Of a stretch of DNA of 64,000 bases, positions 44,370-55,436 are shown piece by piece. The notes below the pieces were generated by a model. It saw only the letters and a program-made list of their open reading frames with translations. It was not told the origin of the DNA and searched no databases. The translations under genes were made by a program, and so were the position numbers. The DNA is from Scilla litardierei (taxonomy: Eukaryota; Streptophyta; Magnoliopsida; Asparagales; Asparagaceae). The stretch spans positions 8,113,860 to 8,177,859 of the forward strand of contig CM061130.1 in assembly GCA_030789695.1 (NCBI GenBank), read 5' to 3'. Numbering within the stretch: the first letter of the stretch is position 1; each line of letters begins with the position of its first letter.

Positions 44370-46955
44370 TTTTGGTTGGATGATGTGGGATGTGTTATAT
44401 ATAATGTTCAGATCAAATCATTGTTTCTGGTATAACTTGATTAAGAATATGAGAAATATTAAATTATATGTTATAAATTGTATTGGAGCACCAGTGAGGT
44501 CTGGATCAGTGCTCAAGACCTCATCTTTTCAAGGTATTTTGATTGATGAAGCAAAATGAGAAATACCCAACTTTTGGTTTTGATTATTTACATTTCTTTG
44601 ATGCTTTTTTTGGTTTAAGAGCTGCCATCATTAGATTATGGGGGCAAGGCTCTGGAATTTTTTGTGTTAATTTGCTCAATATATTTGTTTTGTAAAATTA
44701 GGATGCTAATGGTTTTGACTTTGTTTTGCTCTGGAGGAAGGAACTGGAGGAAGGAACAAAGGAATTTACCAGTGATTTCAAGATATTTATTGTGCTGAAA
44801 TATGTATTCTGTTTTTGCTAATCGGACTATAAGGTGTAGGACTGAATAATGATATGAAAATAAGGTCAATTAATGCTTAATTGGTAGCCTCTTCACACAA
44901 GAAGTCATTTGTATAGTTGTAATGTATAGTTGGCAGTTAAAGTTCATGGTAGCTGTGTATATTTTTCACAGTTCAAGATTTTGCTTTTAACTCATTATCT
45001 ACCAAGATATTAGATCACAATTACATTTCACCAAATGATAACATGTAATTTAAGGGGAAAGATAAAGGTAAACATACGTATAAAGTGGCAACAATAACTG
45101 AGACATAATTTTTAGCTCAAGTTGCTGCCATTTTTGGCTTAACCATCCATACTCAGCTCGGATGTGATGAGCTGACACAAAAGAGTTTTTGAGGCCATTT
45201 GACTAAACCAGCCATGCTCAAAGTTCTAATAAGATGAGTTAATAAGAGCTCACATCTATTTGCTGCCATTTAGATGTAAGTGTTTATGTGTTGTTCGGCT
45301 CGATGTATATTAGGCGTTAATGATCAAGATTCCCAGGGATAGTCTCATCATCATCATTATATTCGTCTAAAGATTAGATCTCCATCAATTGATTTATCCT
45401 CTGTGGAAGCACAGACATCTCCTGACTTTGCATAATATGACTTTACATATCTCCCGCATTACAATCATATGCTTAACAAGATATTATGATTACGATTCTT
45501 ATAAGAATAGGATCTCAGCACTCTAATTGTCACGATCTTCAACCAGCAGAATTCAGAAAATTTTGTAGAAAATTTATAATCTAAGGGTATGAAACTCTGG
45601 ATTTATTTTTGTGCAAAGTGTTATATCCTTGCAGTGGACATACTTGATTTCACAGTAATTCTATTTGTACTCCGATTTCTGAGATATCACTAAATTTACT
45701 ATGCTTATTGCTCATTAAAATACGCAGCCATTAAGGAGGTGAATGATTTGTTCTTTTTTCTCTGCTCATCCTTATTCATAAGTTGTTTTTTCAATTTTTT
45801 GTTAATTTTTTGGGGATTTTTGCAGTATATTTCCCAACTGAAACTCACATGTTATTTTTGCAGGACCTATGGTCATATGGTCGCATAGGTTGGGTATGCA
45901 TTGGACGTGATCCGGTTGTTTATCTAGACGAGGGGAGCATGGAAAGGAAACGTTTGAAAATTGAAAATGGGGGGAAATTAGTTAGGGGAAACCAAAAACT
46001 CTTGAGACATTTCAAAGTTAAGTTTGTTGGGGGGGGAACTCCAGCTTTCATCTCTATCATTCTCTCTCCCTCAGCCAAGAAAAATGCTTTTCGTGCTCTG
46101 CAATGAAGACACGGCCATGGTTCGTTCATCTCTCCATGAGGCAGTTCACCAATGTGAGTTTCTTTCTGAAACCCTCATTCAATATCAATTCAATTAAGAG
46201 ATATCCATTTGATCAAAATTCGATCTTTTTGAAATTTCAAAAGCACATCAAATAGAGGGAAGAGGGGGAGGCCTGATTCGAGTCCAATGTTGGAATCGGA
46301 GGAGGAAGTGAGTGGCAAGAGGAGTCATATATAAAGAAGTCTTCAGCAAGGGGGAGGATACAGATAAAAGATAGAAATAATGGGCATGTTATTTTCTGCT
46401 TTAATGAGCAGTAGCTTGGTGTTTCTAGCTTGGTGTTTTCTTATACGAGGAGAGACTGATTTTCTCTCTCTTTTATCGGGAGTCAAAGCTTGAGTTTAAG
46501 GTAATCACTTACTGCTAATAAGTTCTGGGGGATTGTGTTGTTTTGGTTTGTAGAACTGTATGTAATCAGAGGATTTACTATTGTTGTTAATTAATTTGGT
46601 AATAAAATGGAGATGATGTACCGGAATTTAATTGGAAGATTTTTGCTATTTCTTTATTTTCAACAAAGAATGAATATTTACTGTTAAGGTTTAGGAATTT
46701 CTGCGAAACTTTCTAATCATCTCCATTAAAAACTAAATGAGTACTTTTTAAAAAATATAGAAAAAAGCTGACTGTGGAAGTTCCTGCAAGAGGATGGTTT
46801 GGATTGCAAGAGGATAATCTGTGAGTTGCAATGTAGACTTGCAAGTTGCAATGTATGAGTTTAAATTGGATAATTAGCTTATAATTTGGACATTCCTTAT
46901 GCTCTGTTTTGTAATTTACCATTGGTGCTCTCTTCATAGTTTGCTATGCTTAATA
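44370..46955. other. Helitron interior between SnRK2 and TFIIE fragments
   Basis: Mostly AT-rich intron-like DNA. One possible exon at 45865-46106 follows a TTTTTGCAG acceptor and starts DLWSYGRIGWVCIGRDPVVY. DLWSYG recalls kinase subdomain IX, but the rest does not fit, so I leave it unassigned. Short GGGGGAAACCAAA-like runs near 45970-46040 resemble 37830-37930. Confidence 0.4.
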
Positions 46956-46960
46956 ACAGG

Positions 46961-47885
46961 TTGAGGTTGATCTATTCAGTGGAAAGTTAAAAGACGAGGC
47001 AAGAAATGATACCATGACTCAAGCCATGAAGGTTTTACCTCCTTGGATGATTAAGCAAGGCATGAATATTACAAGAGAGCAACGTGGAGAAGTCAAGCAT
47101 GGGTTAAAAATGGATGAAAGCTCAACCCTTCCAGATGATAAGAAACCAACAGTTGAGAAAGCGGATGAAAAGAGCATACGTGTAGCCAGCTAACTGAGAT
47201 TTTCCTAAAATTATGTTCACTATAGTAGTTGCGTGATTAATTGTTCATAACGATTTGAATAATGAATTAATATGACATTACTCTTGAAATTTGCAGAATG
47301 AGTATCTATAGGCTTATTATACTGCTTTGGTGAAAAGACAATAAGAGCAAGAAGAAGCCTCTAAGAGAATGTGAGATGAAGGTGAAGGGCATCGAGCATC
47401 CATTTCTGGCAATGCTCGAGATGCTTTTGAAGCACCAACTGAGTAACAAACTGGCATGAAATCAAAGCGGGAGGAAGATAGAAACGATGATGTGGTGAGG
47501 GAAGAGGCTCTACCCATAGGTATCTCGAACTTGCTAACAACATGCTCATTGGAATATTTGGTTCTGATTATATGTTTTCAGTTGTAGATTAAATGAGAAA
47601 TTGTAATCTGTCATATACTCGGTCTAATTGCTTTAGAAATTAACATAAAAGGCGACGTTCAAACGAGTTATAAACTACATTTTAAAAAGTGAGACAAATT
47701 TATTAGACAAAAGCAAACCACCCTTTTAAACAAGCCAAAATAGTATGTGAGCACACACCAAGCTCAGTTTTTCTTTCTTTTCACAGGCAATACAGGTCAA
47801 GCTTTCAAGCTTTCAGACCAGGTGATTCTGACATGCAGGCTAAGCAGTCTGATAACGAGAATGACATTGACTGGGAGGAAGGCTA
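46961..47885 (+). pseudogene. Captured TFIIE alpha subunit C-terminal exons
   Basis: Exon 1 (46961 to about 47192) reads MKVLPPWMIKQGMNITREQR followed by GEVKHGLKMD, the plant TFIIE-alpha block. Exon 2 (about 47297-47517) reads AYYTALVKRQ, a stop, EQEEASKRM. Exon 3 (47788-47885) ends QAKQSDNENDIDWEEG and a stop codon, the usual C-terminus. Intron borders are kept (AG acceptors near 46960, 47296 and 47787). TFIIE-alpha helps RNA polymerase II open promoters. Stops in exons 1 and 2 and the missing N-terminal half show a dead fragment. Confidence 0.85.
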
Positions 47886-47889
47886 ACCC

Positions 47890-48523
47890 TGGCTCATTCT
47901 TATGGTTATAATTTCATGCCTTGCTCGATTTTGTTACGCTGCCCAAGACTCCAAACTGAAACTGGCTTCATGCTCGAGCACATCATTGCCCCCCAAACAT
48001 GCATTTAAATGTTGTTCCAACCCTAACTTTTCAGAATATATACCATTTTGTGTGTGGCTGAGAATTAATTGTTATATTTGTGGTTGTTTATTATGTGTTT
48101 TTGGGGATATTACCTATGATCATTGGTAAAATTTTGAAATAGGTCATGCATTGTCGATGGATGTGCCGATAGACAAAAATCTTACAATGATATTATCATG
48201 ATTATTAATGTTTATATTTTAGAATGTCCATGGCCATTGATCAGGCTTGATTCGATCAATGTGCTGGTCTATTTGATTCTTTCTAATTCCATTGAAATTT
48301 TTAACTGAGTAATTTTAGGGAATTAGATTTCCAATGTGTTATGTGGTACTATTAGTTATGTGGTACCATTTCTGTCAAATTGAATAAGAAAGTTGGAGAC
48401 ATTGAAGGAGCGAACAGGCTGGAGTGGTGATCTAGAGCTTGAGTTTGTGAAATGGAAAGTGAGAATTTTTTAAACCAAAATTTTTGACTTTGAAGTTCAT
48501 TTTGTCTCTTTTATGTATTATAG
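47890..48523. other. Helitron interior between TFIIE and MYB fragments
   Basis: AT-rich, nothing recognised. Confidence 0.4.
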
Positions 48524-48825
48524 ATATCAGGCAAGGAAGCCATATACAATCACGAAGCAGCGAGAGAAATCGATTGAAGAGGCGCATAACCTGTTTATAG
48601 AAGATTTGAAATTGTATAGGAGGGATTGGCAATGGATTGAAGGTTGAGTTTGATTTTAATTTTTTAAGCGGTCACAAAATTACTAATCTGTGTAAAAATG
48701 GTATCAATTGAAGGTAGCTTATATCATTGGTATGTTTTGTGGTTTTGTAAACTACAGAGCATATTGATACAGAGATGGCAGCACAAATTAAGAGTCATGC
48801 ACAAAAGTTCTTCATAAATGTGGCT
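48524..48825 (+). pseudogene. Captured REVEILLE/LHY-type MYB fragment
   Basis: Exon a (48524-48642) reads RKPYTITKQREKSIEEAHNL then FIEDLKLYRRDWQWIE. Exon b (48758-48825) reads EHIDTEMAAQIKSHAQKFF. Splicing at the GT/AG borders joins them in frame across one codon. Together they form the SHAQKYF-class single MYB repeat of the RVE/CCA1/LHY clock family, here SHAQKFF. Conserved tryptophans are changed (RERWTEE to REKSIEE), and the rest of the gene is absent. The 115-base intron is preserved, so capture was at the DNA level. Confidence 0.86.
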
Positions 48826-48829
48826 CTTT

Positions 48830-50300
48830 CTCTTTCTTTATATGCTCTAGAGCTGTATATATGTGCTGCAAAAACTAGGCTCTTTAATGGATAAAGTGTA
48901 TCATAGATTTTGAAAATAGTTTTCTTTATCCCTTTTTCCACATGAGATGGGTATGTCAATGTCTAATTGCTGAAATTACGGTGCTATCTATGCTGGATGT
49001 GTATGAACACGCCCAAACGGTCACCGATATCATATCACAATACATCAAAGACAGATGTATCATGTAGATATGTGTGTTTGACACATGTCCAAAATGAGCC
49101 CAATATGACATGATTCACCGTTAGGCATGCCTTTTTTACATACCATGTTATTATGCTTTGATTTATGACATGGTATAATGCTTCATGCAATAAAGATGAA
49201 TTTTGTCTTTTTTCCTTTATAGTTGAGTCAATGATCGCTCTTCAATTTATCTAACCTGGATCTTCTCACTTTGGATGAGATAACAGTGTTGGACAATACT
49301 AACACCTCTGTCGATGCTTCTGGAAATTTACCCACTTCTTTTAAATATTGAATCCATAACCAATTTTTTAGTGTTGAAGAGGATGTTTTCTCCTCTTTTA
49401 CTTCTTTCTGCTGGATATAAGATGGTTAAAATCCATTACCAATTTAACAATTTTGCTCAAGGGCTTGCTCAGTGCAGAAGATGGTATGAAATCCTCACTC
49501 AGATATTTTCATCGTTGCCCCCTTTTGATGTCTTGGTCATTATTGGGAAATATGCAACATCTCATATAGTGCTAAAGCATGAAACAACTCGAAAATGCAG
49601 GAGTTTCTAGAATAATTGTATCCAATTATGGTGCATGACAGCTTGATTACTCATCGGCTATAATAGCATTACTTGAAGATGTAACTATTTGCTCGGTTGC
49701 TTTCATTTTCAGTTTTGTTTCCTAGCCATTAAACGATTTTTTATGACATAATGGTGCGGCTTTATGTAGGTATTGCATGTGTTTCAGGAGCAATTCCAGT
49801 TCAACTCGACGGATGTGTTTGTTGCATGACTAATGTTTACACGGCATTGACACTTGGTGGAAAGGCCGTAGTGGTAACCACTCCATTTCTCTGCAACTGC
49901 AATGCGTTGACTATCTTTTCAATCTCAATTCTTGATCGACTTTATTGAATTTATCGCAAGCTTTCATATATCCACGTATCTTTTCTCTTATGTTATATGG
50001 ATCGGATGACCAATGTTCTTTGGCTTAGCTGCAAAGGGAGAGCAAGGAGTGAGAAAATTTCATTGAAGTGCTCAAGAATGAGCTTGAGATCGCCATGTCC
50101 TTACCGGCTACCAACTATCTATCAGCATGCGCCAAGTTCGAACTCTTGCTGACAGGCTAAGATCCTCCATGTAACTAAATCACTAGAACTTAAGGAGGTG
50201 GGAGAAGAGAGAAGGAGAGAGACTTCTACTTTTGTAGGTGTTTTTTATATTTGATTCTAATAATTGTGTTTCACTTTAACCCAATGTTATCCCAATGTTT
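48830..50300. other. Helitron interior, unassigned
   Basis: AT-rich. A possible exon after TGTGTTTCAG at 49788 gives no recognisable protein. Confidence 0.4.
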
Positions 50301-50309
50301 CACTTAAAC

Positions 50310-50720
50310 CCGTCGTGCCCGCAACGGGCAGGGCACCCGCTAAATTTTTTTACGCTAATTTATTGTTCTGCGCCAAATGCGCCTGCGTCGAATTTGTTGT
50401 TCTGCCCCGAAGGAGCCCGCACCGAATTTGCTGTTTTGCGCTGAATTTATTTTTCCGTGTCGAAGGAACCCGCGCCAAATTTGGTGTTCCGCGCTGAACG
50501 TGCCCGCGCCAAATTTGTTGTTCTACACCCCGAATTTGTTGTTCCGCACCGAAGGTCCCACGTCGAATTTATTCTTTCGCGTCAAATTTGTTCCACGCCG
50601 AAGGCGCCATCACTGAATTTGTTGTTCTATGCCGAATTTGCTGAAGGCGCCAGCACCGAATTTGTTGTTCCAGGTCGAAGTCGCCCGTGCCGAAGTCACC
50701 CGTGCCGCTAAATATTTTTA
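50310..50720 (+). repeat. Degenerate tandem repeats near the Helitron 3' end
   Basis: About ten irregular copies of a unit close to GCGCCGAATTTGTTGTTC with CCGAAGG/GCCCGC spacers. GC-rich compared with the rest of the Helitron and directly upstream of its terminal hairpin. It gives several overlapping open frames that are repeat artefacts. Confidence 0.7.
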
Positions 50721-50805
50721 CGCTAATTTGATGTTCTTTTAAATTTTGGCTATGTAAATAATTTTTTGGGAAACAAAGATTTTGCGGGGGGAATCTAAAA
50801 TGAAT

Positions 50806-50833
50806 CGTGCCCGCGGGCACGGGTTATGACTAG
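50806..50833 (+). terminator. Helitron 3' terminal hairpin and CTAG end
   Basis: Perfect 16-base palindrome CGTGCCCGCGGGCACG, 8 bases, then CTAG. In Helitrons this hairpin marks the end of rolling-circle transfer. Confidence 0.82.
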
Positions 50834-51329
50834 TATATATATATATAATGGGGTTGGGATGTAAAAGATTTTCAATGCCATCATATGAGGTGATATTTAT
50901 TCAAGCAAATCTATATGGTCCTCTCACTGTCGAGAGGATTCGTGTTTATTGAAAGCATAAAATTTTACGATATTGCTACACTACTGGATTGATATCACCT
51001 ATAGCAAAAGGCGGATCCAGTATCTTTGTCGGTGTAGGCAACTGCTCCAACAGCTCTTTTCGTGCTCCGCCAAGCGCGTGTGTTCATGAATACCAACGAA
51101 CTCCAGCAATGCATCCTCCAGTATTCCCATAAGGACTCCACCTGTACCCTGCAGAGAATAAGATGCATCAGTTCGCTGCAAAAAAATTCACCCTTATAAT
51201 AAAAGTATTCCAAAGAGGATCGTCTATAGAAATATATGGAATAAATAATGGTGGACGATACTTCTCTGGAAATAATCCAATATCCTCCAGTGCTGTGATA
51301 GCTGTCTCCATGGTGTCCTCTCTAAGCTG
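50834..51329 (-). other. Athila-B internal sequence right of the Helitron
   Basis: Starts with a TA run and continues without a clear frame. A minus-strand open stretch at 50995-51213 continues the direction of the leader ORF but matches nothing I know. Confidence 0.45.
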
Positions 51330-52549
51330 CTCAGGTAAATCTAGTCATAGGTGTGGACCTCCTCGACAGGCTCGTCAAACTGTGACACGTCCAAGCATAC
51401 CTCCGATCCATAATCGTACGTGCATTACAAAAGGTACGACGTGTCAAAAATATCTGAATCAAAGTAAATATCAAATGGAATACATGATTCAGAAATAGGA
51501 TGTGTAAAAATATCTCCCTAAGTGGGAGCAGTAAGCTCTGTGGGATAGTCCTCGACGTCAGTGGAAGGATGAGGTGGCTGCGGGAGCTCCAATGGAGGAG
51601 GGTAGTGCTCGGAATCCTCATGAATGACTGTGTCCTCATTCCGGTGCACGACATCCTCGGTGATAAGTTCTGGCTCCGTGTGTAAGGCCTCCTTAAAAGC
51701 ATGCTCTGGCTCCGCATGTGAGGCCTCCTCGTCAATATGCTATGGCTCGACAGTGTGCTCTTTTGCCTTCTCATTAACTATCATTGTAGGCTCTATCTGG
51801 AATGGTGATGCTGGCTGCTCATGTGTGTCAACTTGTGGGGATGTATCATGTGGAGGGGAATTCCCACAAGCAATCCAAAAATACAGTCTATCCCCCTCAA
51901 GACTGACATGGATGTCCTCCTCAATTGTTCCTGCAGCTGAAACACGGTTCATAATAAAATCTGCAAATCGTAGCTCAAATGCATCACCTGCTGTAATGCT
52001 CTCTGAACCGACGAACCTCACTCACTGCAAGAGGCCCTCCAATAATCTCTGAAATGCGTCCTCCTCTGGCTGCGCATATGACTCAATTTTTGCTTCCTCC
52101 ACTGCATCTTCGTCCATCCATTCTTTATATGCAATAGTTGTATCGTAGGATGTGGGATCGACGACGGCACATTCTGCCTCTGGTAATATGACTGGCGATG
52201 CTTCTTGCCCATAATATGAAGAAGCAGAACTGATATCTTTGGAAATCTCTGCAACCTTAAGCATAAGCACATTCATTTTAAGTTCCCTCTTCGCCCATTC
52301 CAATTGAAGGTTGCTCTTATCAAGCCTGGCTTGCATTTCAACCTGTTGTGCAAGCATCTCATCAAGAAGGTGGTCTCCCATTTGAGCATTTTGATCAAAA
52401 TTTGTGGTCCACATGGAAGCATGCATCTCATCAAAAAAGTATTCTCCCGTCTGAGCACTCTGATCAAAATAGTACTCTCTCGTCTGAGCACTCTGATCAA
52501 AATAGTATTCTCCAGTCTGAGCACTCTGATCGAAATATGTTGTCCACAT
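51330..52549 (-). pseudogene. Athila-B leader ORF, same domain as the N-terminus of Athila-A pol
   Basis: The minus-strand frame starts MWTTYFDQSAQTGEYY with three 11-residue repeats, then a helical, charged stretch. A TGA at 52022-52024 (expected CGA) interrupts it, but the same frame continues with LRFADFIMNRVSAAGTIEED and GDRLYF. Athila-A has [19 protein letters not shown] and DDKLYF at about residues 43-79, so the two families share this domain. More stops (51740, about 51517 and beyond) end it. Function unknown. Neither family shows Gag or protease in front of it. Confidence 0.72.
52433..52546 (-). repeat. Three 33-base tandem repeats in the leader ORF
   Basis: Each unit encodes FDQSAQT(G/R)EYY or close. 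A weaker fourth copy (FDQNAQMGDHL) follows after a spacer. In-frame length keeps the reading frame open. Confidence 0.75.
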
Positions 52550-52723
52550 AGTATAATCAATAACACCTGATCAACAAAGATAAATACCTGAAGAAAAATA
52601 TCAGTGGCACAAAAGAATATAGAAATGATAATAATGGTGGCGGGGTGAAAATTTCCTTTTGTTAAATTTTTTTCGTAGTCTAATCAACCTAATTGTGACA
52701 AATTGGCTCCAACTGGAAACACC

Positions 52724-52741
52724 TCCCCGGCAACGGCGTCA
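52724..52741 (-). other. Primer binding site of Athila-B, tRNA-Asp type
   Basis: Minus-strand TGACGCCGTTGCCGGGGA. It differs from the Athila-A site by one base (TGGCGCC to TGACGCC). It lies 6 bases from the right LTR. Confidence 0.85.
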
Positions 52742-52747
52742 AAAACG

Positions 52748-52909
52748 TGATCGGCCCCGGATATACACCCGAAAAACGATTATAGTTTTACCGTAAGCGC
52801 ACAATGTAGTGGCGAGTGGGTATCTAACACGAGGAGGTGGAGTTGGCTCCAATCTATCCTAGGTTGGTTCTACTACGAAGGTATTATTGGTGGAGATGGG
52901 TATGGTATG
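52748..52909 (-). repeat. 5' LTR of Athila-B, part left of the copia insertion
   Basis: 162 bases matching 33153-33312, then interrupted at GTATG by the copia element. Confidence 0.85.
52905..52909. repeat. Target site duplication GTATG, left copy
   Basis: Precedes TGTTGGATCC and recurs at 58823-58827 after CCCATCA. Confidence 0.92.
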
Positions 52910-54798
52910 TGTTGGATCCTGTGGATGGCAAACAACACTAGAAGGGGGGTTGAATAGTGTTGTATAAAGATAAAACTTTTTCGTTCTTTAATCAATCAAC
53001 ACAAAACAAACCTTCTAATGTTGCCTAAGAAACCAAGTAGAGTGATCTACGCTTGGTTCTTAATCAACTTAATTAATCTTCAAAACAAGTCAGAGATAAA
53101 ACTCTTCTGGTAGTCGACTCCCTAAGAACAGTAGTCGACTCCCAGAGGGAAATTAAGCACATCTCAGTTAAATAAATACTTAATGAAGATATATAAGATT
53201 TCACAGAAGTATAAGAGAGAAGAAAATACAGAAATTGATCTTGCAATATATTATGAATGAGTTACAAATGTAATACTCAATGAATCAAGATAAACAAAGT
53301 AGAGATAAACAATCACAGAGAGAATCAAACGCAAACACAAGGATTTTTATCCTGGTTCCCCTGGGTACGTCCAGTCCCCGACCAATCCGGTACGAGATTT
53401 CCACTATTGCCTTAGCAATACAAATACCTAGCCTCACTAGGATTTCCGACCACCTAGACTTGTCTAAGATTTTACCCATGCCTCACAACCCGAGGACTTT
53501 ACCTTGCCTCACAATCCGAGGACTTTTCACAAACACATTGCCTACAACAAGGATTTACAACCACCCTTATCACCAAGGGACTACAAGTAAAATCAAATCC
53601 AATACACCACAATGAATTAGTGGAGATTGGTTTTTACACCCAATAATTCTATAGCCAAGATTAAATTTGCAATAGTGCTTAACGTGGCTAAAAGAATTTA
53701 AATCATTTGTAGATCACACAAAGAATATGAGTTTATTCAATGTGATCTAGAATCTAGATGTGTTCTTAGATCACACAAAGAATATGAAATTATTCGATGT
53801 GATCTAGAATCTAGATGTTTCAAAAATCCTTTGAGAATATAAAAAATCAAAGAGAAGGATTTTGAAAACCAATTTGCAATAGCCAAATAATAATAATGAT
53901 CTTAAAAAGAATTATAAAGAATATAAGCAATAAGATCAGAAATTGAAAAAACCGATTTGGCTATGAAGAACTTTGAGAGCGATGAGAACGTTGAGATCTT
54001 TTGAGAGAATACGAATTTTGCTCAAGAGTAAATTGGTGAGAAAAATGTTCTCATAGGGTCTCTATTTATAGAGCCAAAGGAGAATTCAAAATAATTCAAA
54101 TCAAGTTTGACTTCAGCCCAAAAATCAAGCAATGAATAAATGAGAGAGTGAATCAAGGAATTCTGGTCGCACAGCAGGTAGTCGACTCCCAGAGTGTCTC
54201 AGAGAAAATCTGCTACTACTGGTAGTCGACTCCCTAACTTAGGTAGTCGACTACCAGACTATCTTTTCTGGTAGAAGACAGAAATCAGTGTAGTGAACTA
54301 CTGGGTGTTTGTAGTTGACTACAAATTGAAACTTAGCTTCTATGAAAAGTATGCTCTCAAATAAGTTTAAAATGAGTTTTAAAAACATTTTAGAAAATCA
54401 TTTTATGTGTGTGCAAATTCTTCTTGGCTTTGACATAATCCTAAGAAAATGAAAAACAACTCACACACTAGACTCTATGAAGATCTTGAAGCCATGAATG
54501 AGCTTGAGCTAGTTGCATATGCTTCGCTTGAATTTGAGCTCCTCTTTAGCTTTAGCTTGAGCACATTCTTTGAGCTTCATCTTTGAACTTTTCTTGTGCT
54601 TGAGCTTTGAAGTTGCTAGCTAAATTCATCTTCATCTTCTATGTGTGTGGTTGAAGTTCTTCTTCTCGGAGTATGTTTCGAGCTTCAAGTAGCTTATTAC
54701 ACAACCTACACACTTAAGTAGTATGATTAGTAATTTAATAACATTTGGTGTGATCATCAACAAAACAAACCACTTGGGGTGGGACTAGATTCCCATCA
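52910..54798 (-). repeat. 3' LTR of the copia element (left copy)
   Basis: 1889 bp. It carries five copies of the GTAGTCGACTCCC/GTAGTCGACTACC motif and a minus-strand TATAAATAG at 54062-54070. It lacks a roughly 30-base stretch with one more motif copy that is present in the right LTR. Confidence 0.9.
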
Positions 54799-54812
54799 CT
54801 CTCCCCCTTTTT
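54799..54812 (-). other. Polypurine tract of the copia element
   Basis: Minus-strand AAAAAGGGGGAGAG directly before TGATGGGAATC. Confidence 0.82.
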
Positions 54813-55436
54813 GATGATGACACCCAAATGAAAAACATATGAATAATATGAAATGAAAACAATGAGTAAGTGTACTTACTCCCCCTGCTTAGATGCGGTT
54901 TATTATTCATTCATATTTTTGCTTGCTTCACTTTTTCTCCCCCTTGTCATCACAAAAAAAAACATAATCGTATACATACCAAGTGAAGAAAAAAATTTCA
55001 TAGGCTCCCCCTTAAAGTTTGCATCATTGCAGTTGGGTCTCCCCCTTAATGTATGCATGGATTTAGAAATTCATTGGGAGCTCTTCTACTAATCCCTTAT
55101 AGTTTTGGTACCTGAAAATCAAACAAATAATTTTGGTACCCTTTCTTTGTGGGTCCGTGGGATTAGTCATACATAATAATGTAATCATCAACCAAGAGGG
55201 AACCAAACCCAGTTGGGTTGAGATTTCCCATAAGTAAATTTATAATCTCTACAAAAATGAACATTGTTCATAAAACTAGAAATGTAATTGTCTTTCATTT
55301 GGACGGTTCCAATTTTGGGAATCCAAACTTTGACATATCCATTTTCAGTTTTAGGAACTCTAGCTTGATGATGAGAATTTCTAGCATTTTGATTGGTCAT
55401 GTTATAACCTAAGCCATGTTTGCTAGATTGGGGTCT
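54813..55436 (-). other. Non-coding region between gag and the polypurine tract
   Basis: About 620 bases where pol would be expected. There is no RT or integrase motif. The + strand holds repeated TCCCCCTT runs (at 54880, 54940, 55004 and 55040), meaning AAGGGGGA on the sense strand, which resemble polypurine tracts. Confidence 0.65.

Larger units (their letters stand above)
37657..50833 (+). mobile_element. Non-autonomous, gene-capturing Helitron
   Basis: The 3' end is clear: palindrome CGTGCCCGCGGGCACG at 50806-50821, then GGTTATGA and CTAG at 50830-50833, followed by T. This matches the Helitron rule of a terminal hairpin about 10 bases before CTRR at an A/T target. The 5' end is less sure. 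TCTATAAAACAGG at 37657 starts with TC right after the TA run, but the preceding base is T rather than A. Between them lie fragments of at least six unrelated host genes. I see no Rep/helicase. It sits inside Athila-B. Confidence 0.7.

Noticed and set aside
45865..46106. Further SnRK2 exon (DLWSYG)
   Set aside because: Only six residues resemble the kinase motif and the following sequence does not continue the domain.
50264..50711. Overlapping open frames of 70-84 codons
   Set aside because: They are produced by the degenerate GAATTTGTTGTTC repeats near the Helitron end in all three frames.
37657..50833. A real host gene cluster
   Set aside because: Fragments of six unrelated families, each partial and with stops or shifts, lie inside a retrotransposon and end at a Helitron terminus.
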